A DNA stretch of 64,000 bases, taken from PGYR01 sp041675005. GTDB lineage: Bacteria; Bacteroidota; Ignavibacteria; Kapaibacteriales; UBA2268. Shown one piece after another: positions 1 to 9,748 of the stretch. The position numbers were made by a program, and so were the translations under genes. The stretch's first letter is position 1. The number at the start of each line of letters is the position of its first letter. The stretch spans positions 1 through 64,000 of the forward strand of contig JBAYUQ010000008.1 of NCBI GenBank assembly GCA_041675005.1. Direction: 5' to 3'. The notes under the pieces are model-generated. The model was given only the letters and a program-made list of their open reading frames with translations. It was not told the DNA's origin and searched no databases.

Positions 1-2
1 AT

Positions 3-1160
3 AAAAACACTTTCTATCTTCATTTAAAAGAAACTGAATTTAGGTACAATTATAGAAACGATGATTTGTATAAACTAATACTAAATAATTTAAGAAATAA
101 TCCGCTTAACTTGTCATGACCCTTATTTAATTTAGGTAGTGAAAATATAAATGAATTAGAACCTAATAAAAACTATTCTAATTTTAGTTCAATTATTTTA
201 GATTCTAACTTAGGAGAGAGTAAATTAATTCAGTTTAAAAAATATTTAGAGCAATTTAAACTTAATTGTTATGTTGTATATAATAAGGACATGGATCTAT
301 TTCATCAAAATGTAGAATCTGAAAAGCTTATTAAAAAGCCTTTAACTCCACTTAAGTTATTAACTATGATAAACAATAATCTTGTTATTAAGTCCAACTT
401 TACTTCTAATAAAGCTATAGATTATAAATACGAGAAGAATATACTCTTAGTTGATGATAATGAAATTAATATTGACATCGCTTCAAACTTGTTAGACAAT
501 GTAAACTGTAATTATATAACTGCTCTTAATGGAATAGAAGCAATTGAAATATTTAGAAACTTCACAGATAAAATAGATCTAATTTTAATGGATCTACACA
601 TGCCAGAGATGGATGGTTATGATGCTACGCAGAGAATTAGAGAAGTTTGTAAAACAGTTCCAATAATTGCTCTAACTGCTGATGCGATAATTGGAATAAA
701 GGACAAAGTTATTTCTTTTGGATTTAATGATATACTTACTAAACCGTATAATAGAAAAGAGTTTGAGAATATTCTGGAAAAATGGATTAATTTCAAGTTA
801 GATGATAGTTTAGTTGAGCCAACAAACACTTATAATTCTGAAATACTCGATACTACGAATATCCTCGAGCTACTTAACTATAATCACGAAAAGTATAATG
901 TTTTTTTGAATAAATACTTAATCAATCATAAAAATATTGAAAATGAATTGGAACAATTGATTTATGCTGATAGAAAACAATTCAATTTGGTACTTCATAA
1001 ATTAAAGAGTTCAGCAGGTACAATTGGAGCACATAAAGTATTCAAATCTATAAAGGATATAGAGGGCAATAGTGATAACGAACAAGCTTTTTTAGATTCT
1101 TTTAATTCTTTCAAAACTAATAATCAAGAATTATTAGAATATCTAGAAACGATTGCTTAG
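3..1160 (+). pseudogene. Hybrid sensor histidine kinase, C-terminal part, interrupted by in-frame TGA
   Basis: The frame is open from the window edge (codon 3-5) and reads a segment like the end of a kinase ATPase domain (TFYLHLKE). It is broken by TGA at 117-119 and then continues open in the same frame to TAG at 1158-1160. After the stop comes a degenerate receiver-like stretch (IILDSNLGES, ending KKPLTPLKLL). A full receiver domain follows; counting from the ATG at 291, its acid pocket is D55/D56, phospho-acceptor D101 (LILMDLHMPEMDG), T129 and K151. The protein ends in an HPt-like domain with H236 in HKLKSSAG. Family knowledge: this is the tail of a multi-step phosphorelay kinase. Inference: a nonsense mutation, a sequencing error, or a split into kinase and REC-HPt polypeptides, the second possibly restarting at ATG 291. 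The 5' part lies outside the window. Confidence 0.6.
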
Positions 1161-1211
1161 GAACTTTCAGAGATATCTACAATACGTCACTACAATCACA
1201 CTATTCGACAT

Positions 1212-1243
1212 AAAAAAAAGAGACGTAATCACTTACGCCTCTT
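1212..1243 (-). terminator. Rho-independent terminator of pckA (convergent region)
   Basis: Stem 1220-1228 pairs with 1233-1241 (gagacgtaa / ttacgcctc, one mismatch) around the loop TCAC. A run of eight A at 1212-1219 becomes the U-tract on the minus strand. The position, just past the pckA stop at 1274, fits termination of pckA. It may also stop read-through from the kinase gene. Confidence 0.75.
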
Positions 1244-1273
1244 ATCATTCTTATTCTTTCTTTAATTTATTGC

Positions 1274-2911
1274 TTATACTTTTGGTCCAGCTTCTATTAC
1301 GCTGTTAGTAACACCTTCTTCAAACTTAGCGAAGTTCTCGATGTACTTTTGTGCCAATCCTTTGTAAGAAGCCATATATTCATTTTCGTCAGCCCAAGAG
1401 TTCATTGGGTTTAATACTTCCGTAGGTACATTAGGACAAGTTTCTGGTATCTCAAATCCGAAGATTGGGTCAACTCTAAACTTCACATTATCCAATTCAC
1501 CATTAAGTGCAGCGTTAAGTACATTTCTTGTGTGTTTGATACTTATACGTGATCCTACACCATACTTTCCGCCTACCCAGCCAGTATTTACTAACCAGCA
1601 ATTAGAGCCGTGTAGCTCCATTTTGTCTTTTAGCAAGTTAGCATAGTAGAAAGGATGGTGAACAAGGAAAGGAGCACCGAAACAAGCAGAAAAAGCTAGT
1701 TTTGGCTCTTTACCGATACCTTTTTCAGTTCCAGCTATCTTAGATGTATAACCACTTATGAAATGATATTGAGCTTGTTCCGAATTCAACCTTGATATAG
1801 GAGGCAATACACCAGTAGCATCACAAGTCAAGAATATTACATTCTTAGGGTGAGCAGAAGTGCGTTTTTCAGGTAAGGCGTTAGGAATCATTTCCAATGG
1901 ATAAGATGCTCTAGTATTCTCAGTTAGAGAATCATTATCCAAATCAACTTTTCTAGTGATAGGGTCAACTACTACGTTTTCTAGTACAGTTCCGAATCGG
2001 CGAGTAGTCTCATAGATTTCTGGCTCACTTTCCTCGCTCAGTCTTATTACTTTAGCATAGCAACCACCTTCATAGTTGAAAACACCATTTTTGGACCATC
2101 CGTGCTCATCATCTCCGATTAGACTTCTATTCGGATCAGCAGATAGTGTTGTTTTACCAGTACCCGATAGGCCAAAGAATAAAGCAGCGTCACCTTCTTT
2201 GCCGACATTAGCAGAGCAATGCATAGACATTACGTTTTCTAATGGCTTGTAGTAGTTCATCACTGTGAAGAATGTCTTCTTAGTTTCACCAGCGTAGTTT
2301 GTGCCAGCTACTATAGCTATTCTATCTTTGAAATTCAGAGCAATAGCAGTTTCACTTCTAGTATTATCAACTTCAGGGTCACATTGGAAACCCGGAACTG
2401 CTATAAGAGTGAATTGTGGTTTATGATTTTTGTGTTCTTCCTTAGAAGCAAGGTTTATAAACATATTCTGTACGAATAGGTTTTGCCAAGCATTCTCAGT
2501 AATAATTCTGATAGGAATACGATAGTCAGGATCCGCCCCAACGAATGCATCCATTACAAATACGTCTTTACCTTGCAGATAAGAGCGTACTTTATTCAAA
2601 ATACTATTGAAATTATCAGGAGACATTTCAGCGTTATTATCCCACCAAACGTGTCCTTCTGAAGTATCTTCTCTAACTATATATTTATCATTTGCAGAAC
2701 GAGCTGAGTGCTTACCTGTAGTTACTGCTAGCGGACCACCCTCTGCTACAAGACCTTCACCACGGTGAATTGCTTCTTCGTATAGAGCTGCTGCTGGCAA
2801 ATTCCAGTAAACATTGCCTAAGTTGAATAGCCCATGATTGTCTAATCCGTGCTTCGACTTAAAAGCATCTGCTTGGTTAATAGCTGGAGAGTACTTAATA
2901 TCTTTTGACAT
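1274..2911 (-). CDS. pckA: Phosphoenolpyruvate carboxykinase (ATP)
   Basis: A 545-residue protein of normal length for the ATP-dependent family. The enzyme converts oxaloacetate plus ATP to phosphoenolpyruvate, CO2 and ADP, the entry step of gluconeogenesis, in the cytosol. The kinase-1a/P-loop GLSGTGKT lies at residues 247-254, the kinase-2 motif LIGDDEHGW at 264-272, and the conserved FLTCDATGVLPP further on. The ATG at 2911 is preceded by AGGGA seven bases upstream. It is a single-gene unit with its own terminator. A TCAAAT/ATTTGA inverted repeat lies just upstream (2934-2950). Identification is firm. Confidence 0.97.
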   Translation of the reverse strand: MSKDIKYSPAINQADAFKSKHGLDNHGLFNLGNVYWNLPAAALYEEAIHRGEGLVAEGGPLAVTTGKHSARSANDKYIVREDTSEGHVWWDNNAEMSPDNFNSILNKVRSYLQGKDVFVMDAFVGADPDYRIPIRIITENAWQNLFVQNMFINLASKEEHKNHKPQFTLIAVPGFQCDPEVDNTRSETAIALNFKDRIAIVAGTNYAGETKKTFFTVMNYYKPLENVMSMHCSANVGKEGDAALFFGLSGTGKTTLSADPNRSLIGDDEHGWSKNGVFNYEGGCYAKVIRLSEESEPEIYETTRRFGTVLENVVVDPITRKVDLDNDSLTENTRASYPLEMIPNALPEKRTSAHPKNVIFLTCDATGVLPPISRLNSEQAQYHFISGYTSKIAGTEKGIGKEPKLAFSACFGAPFLVHHPFYYANLLKDKMELHGSNCWLVNTGWVGGKYGVGSRISIKHTRNVLNAALNGELDNVKFRVDPIFGFEIPETCPNVPTEVLNPMNSWADENEYMASYKGLAQKYIENFAKFEEGVTNSVIEAGPKV

Positions 2912-3031
2912 GATTTCCCTGTAAGTTTTTATATCAAATAATTGATTTGAAAATAGTTAAAATCGTGAATACAAAATTGCTTATTTTTTGAATAATATTC
3001 AAGTAGATGTGGTCTATATGTTTATAAATAA

Positions 3032-6000
3032 TTAGTCTATAATCATGAATTTTTTGAGTGTAGAATTCTTCAATTCTGTGCTATTAGTTCCGTTCGAGAA
3101 GTCAGGATTACCTCCCTCTATGGTGAAGTAATATATACCTGCTTTTAGTTTATTGCCTTTGTTATCTATTAGATTCCAACTTGCTCCACCGTCACCATCA
3201 TATTCAGTAATAGACTGTATGTACTCACCCCTATTATTGAAAATTGAGATTGTGGCATTCGAAGTTAGATTAGCAAATGTTATATCTTGATTTTTACTCA
3301 ATTTTAGTGGCTGTGGGTAAGCGTAAGCACCTTCTAATTCATCTTTGAAATAAGTGAATTGGAGTACACTACCTGCACCAGTGGTCATTTTCTTTCCACT
3401 AGCGGCTTCTATTTTATCAGAAGCTGTTAGTGTATATTTGAACCCAACCGCATTTTGAGTAAATGCATCAGTTTCAAAAGTTAGTTGATTCGGGGCATCA
3501 TTTTTTATAATTGAAAGAATCTTACCAACAGGTGAAAGTTCATAATTACTAATATCCAGTGCTGTATTATCAACCTCTTCTGAGAAGCTCACAATTAGTT
3601 TATTGCCGATTCTCTCACCAGAAGTGAAGTATAATTCTTGTTCTTCACCTTCGTACTCAGATTGCAAAGTATAGGAAGTAGCATTAATTAGCTGTCTGTA
3701 ATAATCTTCAATTTCAGGTATTACCAATGTATATGAGCCAGCAAATATTGATTCATTGAAGAAGATACGTAGCTTTTTATCTTGAGATGAAATTACATTA
3801 TTAGGCACATAAGTATTATCATCATTAGTAAGACTGAATCTACGTGGCTCCAACTCATAATCCGGCATCTTAGTATCATATTCTATTTCAATAGCCCTAG
3901 GTGTTACGAATTTCAAATCCACTATTTTTGACATAGGGTGTGTAAAGCAACTAACCAAATTAGAAGCGTTGTTACTTGTAGTCCCGTCACTAGCTTTAGA
4001 AATTATAAAGAAATCATACCAAGTAAGATTATCCAAAGTGTCTAGTTGCAATGAATTGAACTGAGTTTCCGCATATAAAGTTCCTTGCCCGTTGCTTTGG
4101 TCGAGCAATCTATATATTTGGTAAGACTCCGCATTTGGTGCTCTATCCCATTCGAGCTTAACTGTATTCTCATTTACGGGTCGCCCTCTGAAATTTGCTG
4201 GAGCAGTGACAGTTAGTTCATTGTCTGATATTTCGAAGAATTGGGTACCGAAGAATGTATTGACAGCCATTTCATTCCTACCATTTTTATCAAAATCGTG
4301 AACTAATGCCGAATTACTTAGTGTATAAGCATAATACCATAATGGTCTCATAGTTCCATTATTATATTTGAACACATACAAATCAGGGAAAGTAGAAATA
4401 ATTATCTCATCCCCTGGTACACCGTCCAAATCACCGCAAGAAACACCATTTTTGTAAGAGTTACTACTGAAATTAACTACTCCAAGCTTGACACCCGAGA
4501 AAAGTTCTTCCCAAATCACTTTAAATTCTTTGTCTTTGTAATCCCAAAGTTGTGCAGTCCAAACAAGTTCTTTTCCACCATTACTATTAAATGCTTTCTG
4601 AACTCCAGCATTGAGCACAAGAAATTCTGATATGCCATCATTATCAATATCGGCAGCACACAGGTGCTGGCTTGAATTACTGATGATTTGCAGCGATTCG
4701 AACTCCTTTACAAACTCACCATTCTTGTATTCATTTATGAACAATCGCCCAATAGAGTTAGTAAATACTAGTTCCATTTCGGGGTCATCATCAACATTTG
4801 CAAATATGGAAGACATTGAATTATCAAACCTTCCATATTCAGAAGGCATCACAATTCTATTCTTTTTGATATAGTTACCATTCTCATATTTTATTACAAA
4901 ATACGAACTATCATCATGTGCGATTATATCTTCTCGTCCATCTTTATCTATATCAACAAATTGGCTTGGCCATACAATACTATAGTCTTCTTTGTATATA
5001 ATTTTTCCGAATTTCTTATTACCTTCTGCTTCGAAAAGAACTAACTCACCATTACCCGAAGTCAATATCTCTTTGATTCCGTCACCATCACTATCACCGA
5101 ATCCTTCAATGATTCGTGGATAATCTATAGAATCAGTCTTAGTAATTTTACCATCATTGTATTCAAAAAATGAAGTACTAACAAAATTAACTCCATTTAG
5201 CTTAGTAGAAGCAAAAGTGTTGTTAGCTTCATCATACAATCCATTGTACAAATAGCTATTCTCTATTCTGTAAGGCTTTGATCTAAATGCAGAAGTACTA
5301 ATATTCTCATTTATCTCTGGGAACCAACCTTCTTTGATTATTGTGTCAGTCGAACTAACAGCAAATGCCTTATACGAATATTTTTCACCAGCTACCAAAT
5401 TATCAACTACAACTGAATGATCTAAACTGCTCTGTACAACTTCTGAGAAAGTAATGATATATTTACCACTTTCATCATATAATTCTACATAGTAAAGGGA
5501 ATTATAAAGAGTAGTAGCAGTAAGCATTACTTTTTGAATGTCGGCATCATATATTCTAACTGCTTTAGGTTCTACTACATATTGATTTCGTGTGAAAACG
5601 CTCTGAGTAAATGGTCTGAAATAAAATCTATGTTCGTAAGTACTGTTGTTTAATAAGTCTATTTTCAGACGTACTGTGTAAATCGAATCTTTGAAAAGAG
5701 ACTTGCTAATCATCGCGATAGTATCATTTATCACTTGGTCATACAATCTAGATGAAGCAGGTATCCACTCAGTGAATGCTTCTTCAGAACGGAAATCTGA
5801 TTGATTAAAAGGACTAATCCCTTTTCTGATAAATAAGCTATAGCTTCTCAATAGTGGATGGGTAACAGTCCCAATAATAGCCAATGAATCACTATTTGAT
5901 AGAAAAATGGCAGCATCATTTTCTGGGTATGTTATGGTCACCGTACCTTTGGACTTACTATTCAAAGCATTATTTATATTGAGAATGCCCTTACCGTAAA

Positions 6001-7291
6001 ATGGATCCCAACCTGGGAATTCTTTATCATCAGTAGCTGAATTTTCAAGAATGAATTTAATTTCTTCTGGTTTTAGTTTCGAATTCTGTTCTAACAGCAG
6101 TGCGACAGTAGCCGTAACGTGAGGGCTAGCAACTGAAGTACCGGACTTTGCAGAGTATTGATTATTAGGACTTAACGAAGGAACTGCTTGTCCTGGTGCG
6201 AGTATATCTATTCTATTACCATAGTTAGAAATACTAGATTTGAAGAATCTTTCCGTAATACCACCAACAGAAATCACTTCTTCGAAATCAGATGGATAAT
6301 GCTTTCTATACCAATTATTATTACCAGAAGAACCAACCATAACAACATCATTTGCGTAAGCAAACTTTATAACATCGTGTAATAGCGGTGAATAGTATTC
6401 TTCCCCAAAACTAAAGTTCAGAACATTAGCACCATTCATAACGGCATAAAGCACAGCGGCAGCAATATCATCGGACTCCCCTGCCCCACTAATATCAAAT
6501 GCACGAAGCGACATAATCTTCGAATCATAAGCTATACCAGCAATTCCTAAACCATTATTGTGTCTCGCCGCTATGATTCCAGCCATACTAGTACCGTGCG
6601 ATTCTTCATCATAAGGGTTTGGGTCTGGGTCTAAATCATCACCTAGGTTTCTAGATGATACATTGACAAAATCATATCCAATTACATCATCTGCATAACC
6701 ATTGCCATCATTGTCTATAAAATCAAAATCACCAGATACACCATCTCTAACTTCTGTAGAGGGCCATGGGTCTAATCTTCCGTTGTTATTCAGGTCTTCT
6801 TTTTCGTTAACCCACATCTGACCTTGTATATCTTCGTGGTCGAAATCTAACCCTGTATCTACTACACCAACTATGATTCCTTTACCCGTCGCTTTTTCCC
6901 ATGCGTCACTGATTCCTAAGTACTGCAAGTTCCACTGCGAAGCGAATCTCGGATCATTTGGTATAGGTGCTGATTCTATTTTATAAACGTAGTTTGGAGT
7001 AATACTCTCGAAGTAATCCGAAGAGATTAGATTTGATAAATCACTTTCGTCAATATCTAACAAATAATAATTCTGCAATTCATCTAATGTACTAAGAGAA
7101 TTACTATTTACCTTATTTAGCTTACTTGTGTTGAGTTTACTAAATATAGGTTTTAGATTTGTCTTATTCTGTATTTGGCTATTTTTCTTGTTTGGGTTTA
7201 TTTTAACTATATACTCTACTGACAATAGGTTAGGTGCTGCGAAAGCAGCTAGCATTAGTAGAGCTACGGCTATAACATTTCTGTGAGTCAT
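3032..7291 (-). CDS. Secreted subtilisin-like (S8) protease with FG-GAP-like repeats and T9SS sorting domain
   Basis: 1419 residues. A signal peptide (hydrophobic 7-24) is followed by a propeptide-like region of about 90 residues. The S8 catalytic domain spans about 120-445, with the triad D145 (VVDTGLD), H232 (ESHGTSMAG) and S386 (SGTSVASPH), and the oxyanion Asn in SSGNNN near 323-325. A large beta-rich middle follows: aspartate-rich calcium-binding-like repeats of FG-GAP/VCBS type, roughly residues 700-1000 (for example DSDGDG, DIDKDGRED, DIDNDG), and an Fn3-like segment. The C-terminus (PQPLKLSKNQ ... GNKLKAGIYYFTI ... KKFMIID) resembles the T9SS type A sorting domain. Start ATG 7291 overlaps the arginase stop by four bases (ATGA), so the two are probably co-transcribed. 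Likely role: extracellular or surface protein degradation. The substrate is unknown. Confidence 0.9.
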   Translation of the reverse strand: MTHRNVIAVALLMLAAFAAPNLLSVEYIVKINPNKKNSQIQNKTNLKPIFSKLNTSKLNKVNSNSLSTLDELQNYYLLDIDESDLSNLISSDYFESITPNYVYKIESAPIPNDPRFASQWNLQYLGISDAWEKATGKGIIVGVVDTGLDFDHEDIQGQMWVNEKEDLNNNGRLDPWPSTEVRDGVSGDFDFIDNDGNGYADDVIGYDFVNVSSRNLGDDLDPDPNPYDEESHGTSMAGIIAARHNNGLGIAGIAYDSKIMSLRAFDISGAGESDDIAAAVLYAVMNGANVLNFSFGEEYYSPLLHDVIKFAYANDVVMVGSSGNNNWYRKHYPSDFEEVISVGGITERFFKSSISNYGNRIDILAPGQAVPSLSPNNQYSAKSGTSVASPHVTATVALLLEQNSKLKPEEIKFILENSATDDKEFPGWDPFYGKGILNINNALNSKSKGTVTITYPENDAAIFLSNSDSLAIIGTVTHPLLRSYSLFIRKGISPFNQSDFRSEEAFTEWIPASSRLYDQVINDTIAMISKSLFKDSIYTVRLKIDLLNNSTYEHRFYFRPFTQSVFTRNQYVVEPKAVRIYDADIQKVMLTATTLYNSLYYVELYDESGKYIITFSEVVQSSLDHSVVVDNLVAGEKYSYKAFAVSSTDTIIKEGWFPEINENISTSAFRSKPYRIENSYLYNGLYDEANNTFASTKLNGVNFVSTSFFEYNDGKITKTDSIDYPRIIEGFGDSDGDGIKEILTSGNGELVLFEAEGNKKFGKIIYKEDYSIVWPSQFVDIDKDGREDIIAHDDSSYFVIKYENGNYIKKNRIVMPSEYGRFDNSMSSIFANVDDDPEMELVFTNSIGRLFINEYKNGEFVKEFESLQIISNSSQHLCAADIDNDGISEFLVLNAGVQKAFNSNGGKELVWTAQLWDYKDKEFKVIWEELFSGVKLGVVNFSSNSYKNGVSCGDLDGVPGDEIIISTFPDLYVFKYNNGTMRPLWYYAYTLSNSALVHDFDKNGRNEMAVNTFFGTQFFEISDNELTVTAPANFRGRPVNENTVKLEWDRAPNAESYQIYRLLDQSNGQGTLYAETQFNSLQLDTLDNLTWYDFFIISKASDGTTSNNASNLVSCFTHPMSKIVDLKFVTPRAIEIEYDTKMPDYELEPRRFSLTNDDNTYVPNNVISSQDKKLRIFFNESIFAGSYTLVIPEIEDYYRQLINATSYTLQSEYEGEEQELYFTSGERIGNKLIVSFSEEVDNTALDISNYELSPVGKILSIIKNDAPNQLTFETDAFTQNAVGFKYTLTASDKIEAASGKKMTTGAGSVLQFTYFKDELEGAYAYPQPLKLSKNQDITFANLTSNATISIFNNRGEYIQSITEYDGDGGASWNLIDNKGNKLKAGIYYFTIEGGNPDFSNGTNSTELKNSTLKKFMIID

Positions 7292-8238
7292 TCTTTATTT
7301 ATAATGTGAATAATATCTTCTAGTATTACTAACGAAATTTCTGCCATTCTGTTCTTATTATCTAATAAAGGATTGATTTCACAAAGTTCCAACGCCTTTA
7401 TTCTCTCATCCTTCAATAGATTTGCAACTATTTCCGTTACTTCTTGAGGAGAAAGACCTCCTTTTACTGGAGTACCAGTACCATACGAAGTCAAATCAGG
7501 ATCCATCGAATCTACATCGAGTGATATATATATAGAATCACAGTTACTTAGATAAGTTAATGCTTCTTTTACGGTTTGATTAGTACCAATTTCCCTTACT
7601 TCATTTACTAATATCTTCTTTACGTCATATTCGTCCATGAGTGATACTTCCTCAATTTCTGAACTTCTGAGACCTATAAATACTAAATCCTCTGGGTTCA
7701 TTTTTGGCTTAATATCAAATAGATTCTTACACTTTTTCCAATAATCTAACGTATTATCAATGACTTCATTTCTAGCCATTTTCCTGTTGTCCAATCCCAT
7801 AGCCATTGCTAGTGGCATACCATGAACGTTGCCAGATGGCGTTGTGTAAGGAGTATGCATATCTGAGTGAGCGTCAATCCATATAACTCCAATTCTGTGG
7901 TCAGGGTACGATTTTTTGAGCCCTGCGATAGTACCAGCAGCAGAAGAGTGATCACCACTAATTACTAAAGGAAAACTTCTTTCCGTTAAGCTGTTTGCAA
8001 CTTCTTCACCGAGTATTTTTATTCTATTATAGACCTGCTTTAATCTAATAGCGTGAGGTGTATCTACTTTTTTGAATAATTTCTTATTATTTTTAGTTAA
8101 TGTGACTACTTCGTTGTCATAGAAGAGTTTTGATTTTTTGTTAATTGCAGCTATTCGTAATGCTTCTATACCTAAGCTAGAGCCCCTTGTGCCTGCACCA
8201 AGTTCCGATGGGTTTTCAATAATCCTAAAACTTTTCAT
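7288..8238 (-). CDS. Arginase family protein, probably arginase
   Basis: 316 residues of the ureohydrolase fold. The binuclear manganese ligands are visible: GDHS at 95-98, DAHSDMH at 122-128 and SLDVDSMDPD with D241/D243. The N-terminus (SELGAGTRGSSLG) and the ending ALELCEINPLLDNKNRMAE match the arginase branch better than agmatinase or formiminoglutamase, but substrate specificity is inferred. Arginase hydrolyses arginine to ornithine and urea. It is upstream of, and overlaps by 4 nt, the secreted S8 protease. One reading is that peptide-derived arginine is catabolised, but that link is only contextual. The ATG at 8238 is the first codon of a well conserved N-terminus. Confidence 0.85.
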   Translation of the reverse strand: MKSFRIIENPSELGAGTRGSSLGIEALRIAAINKKSKLFYDNEVVTLTKNNKKLFKKVDTPHAIRLKQVYNRIKILGEEVANSLTERSFPLVISGDHSSAAGTIAGLKKSYPDHRIGVIWIDAHSDMHTPYTTPSGNVHGMPLAMAMGLDNRKMARNEVIDNTLDYWKKCKNLFDIKPKMNPEDLVFIGLRSSEIEEVSLMDEYDVKKILVNEVREIGTNQTVKEALTYLSNCDSIYISLDVDSMDPDLTSYGTGTPVKGGLSPQEVTEIVANLLKDERIKALELCEINPLLDNKNRMAEISLVILEDIIHIINKE

Positions 8239-8599
8239 ATATATTAGTTAATATTTATTTGTGAGTTAACAAAAATAGAAAACGGTTAACCATTTTAAAA
8301 ATTATGTTGATTCATTCTTTATTATTTCTTGATACTTTATTTTAAATTTGAAATAATTGGAGAATATAAAATTTTTAGTTAACCTAATACCAAATTGTCA
8401 TTTTAATTTAAACAATATAAAGAAAACACATCAAATATAAATGAAAGACATTTGATAATTCACATCTTTGAAGTTTTATAATCAATGAATAGACGCTTTT
8501 TAAAATAATAATTTATTTTTTTAGAACAACGTATAACTTTTAGAAAAACATACGTAATAATAAAGTTGAACTTTTTTTAATTATTAGTTGGGGTTATAC
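8239..8599. promoter_or_regulatory. Divergent intergenic region between arginase and the DUF4389 cluster
   Basis: 361 bases with no gene, very AT-rich. It must hold promoters for both directions. An 8-bp palindrome GGTTAACC lies at 8284-8291, 46 nt upstream of the arginase start. A related GTTAACC sits at 8378-8384. GGGG at 8590-8593 serves as the ribosome binding site for the ATG at 8600. No small ORF, tRNA or terminator was seen. Confidence 0.5.
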
Positions 8600-9235
8600 A
8601 TGATTTTTGAAATACGACATCAAGAAAGCTATTCAAGAGGAGAATTAATCCTCAGAACATTATTCGGTTCATTGTATATAGCTTTACCGCACGCTTTTCT
8701 TCTATTCTTTCTATCTATATGGTCCTCAATTATTGGATTTATAGCATTCTGGAGCATCCTATTCACAGGACGATATCCTGAGAGTTTCTTTGAGTTTCAA
8801 ACTCAATTTATCAAATGGGAAATGAGAGTTAATGCTAGAATTATGAACCTTATAGATGGATATCCTGCTTTTGGGTTAGACGTAGAAGATGAAAGTATCA
8901 AATTCTATGTTCCTTACAAAGAAGACTTAAGTAGAGGGAACGCAATATTAAAGTTCTTATTTGGTTGGTTATATGTTGCAATTCCTCATGGTTTTGTTCT
9001 ATTTTTTAGAGTCATTGGAATGATATTTGTTCAATTTGTAGCATTTTGGATTGTATTATTCACTGGTGAATTTCCGAAGAAGATGCACGATTTTATAGTT
9101 GGTACACAAAGATGGGCTCAGAGAGTCAATCTATACTTAGCTTTTATGACTGACGAATATCCTCCTTTTACTGGATTTAGACAAGAAGACGAACTTGGAT
9201 ACGAGTTTGACAGAAATGAACCAGTTAACAATTAA
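8600..9235 (+). CDS. DUF4389 domain membrane protein with two tandem copies
   Basis: 211 residues from ATG 8600, which is preferred over the in-frame TTG at 8588 because a GGGG ribosome-binding tract lies just before it. Two homologous halves can be read. Each has LYIALPH/LYVAIPH, a hydrophobic helix pair, FTGRYP/FTGEFP, a charged amphipathic stretch with RVN, then DGYPAF/DEYPPF. This is the DUF4389 pattern, which often occurs as a single copy fused to other segments. Four membrane segments are predicted by eye. The function is unknown. It starts a four-gene run (DUF4389, DUF4870, M48 peptidase, HDAC-like) with gaps of 18 and 9 bases and then a 4-base overlap, so it is probably one operon. 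Confidence 0.75.
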   Translation: MIFEIRHQESYSRGELILRTLFGSLYIALPHAFLLFFLSIWSSIIGFIAFWSILFTGRYPESFFEFQTQFIKWEMRVNARIMNLIDGYPAFGLDVEDESIKFYVPYKEDLSRGNAILKFLFGWLYVAIPHGFVLFFRVIGMIFVQFVAFWIVLFTGEFPKKMHDFIVGTQRWAQRVNLYLAFMTDEYPPFTGFRQEDELGYEFDRNEPVNN

Positions 9236-9253
9236 TAATAGTAGAGAATAAGC

Positions 9254-9739
9254 ATGAGTACAGATTACTACCCGATTCAACAGCCAGAGGATTTACCTGC
9301 AAGGGAACGAGAAGATGCAATGGGAGCATACTTTATGATGTTTGCATCATTGGCTGCTGGACTACCTCTGCCTATTATCAATCTTATAGCTGCAATTATA
9401 TATTACCATGTAAACAAGCATAAAAGTAGATTTGTACGATTCCATTCGCTCCAATCATTGCTTTCACAGCTACCTGTCAGTTTATTGAATGCAGGTCTTG
9501 TAGTTTGGGCTATTTCATTTTTCAAATATGATTTTAACTTCAACAATACTTTTCTTTCTTATCTGATTGTGGTTATTTTAGCAAATTTGTTATATTTGGG
9601 ATTCAGTATTGCAGCAGCTATAAAAGCTAGGCAAGGGCTAATGTATTACTTCCTGTTTTTTGGTAAACTCTCGTATGAGATAGTTTATAAAGTCAGAGAA
9701 GAAGAAGAAAAAATTTATAGAAATAATCCTCCAATTTAG
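9254..9739 (+). CDS. DUF4870/Tic20-like small membrane protein
   Basis: 161 residues. A polar N-terminus is followed by three hydrophobic segments (about 27-50, 74-92, 101-121) with the loop KSRFVRFHSLQSLL. This corresponds to the DUF4870-type signature in which a charged loop, here HxxQS, links helices 1 and 2. The C-terminus is charged and cytoplasmic (VREEEEKIYRN). The family has no established function; a relationship to Tic20 has been proposed for it. The close spacing to the upstream DUF4389 gene and downstream peptidase suggests a joint membrane role. Confidence 0.6.
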   Translation: MSTDYYPIQQPEDLPAREREDAMGAYFMMFASLAAGLPLPIINLIAAIIYYHVNKHKSRFVRFHSLQSLLSQLPVSLLNAGLVVWAISFFKYDFNFNNTFLSYLIVVILANLLYLGFSIAAAIKARQGLMYYFLFFGKLSYEIVYKVREEEEKIYRNNPPI

Positions 9740-9748
9740 AAATTGATT

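Noticed and set aside
117..119. TGA read as an amino acid (recoded genome or selenocysteine)
   Set aside because: prfB with its TGA shift is intact and no SECIS-like hairpin is visible after the codon; a nonsense change or error is simpler.
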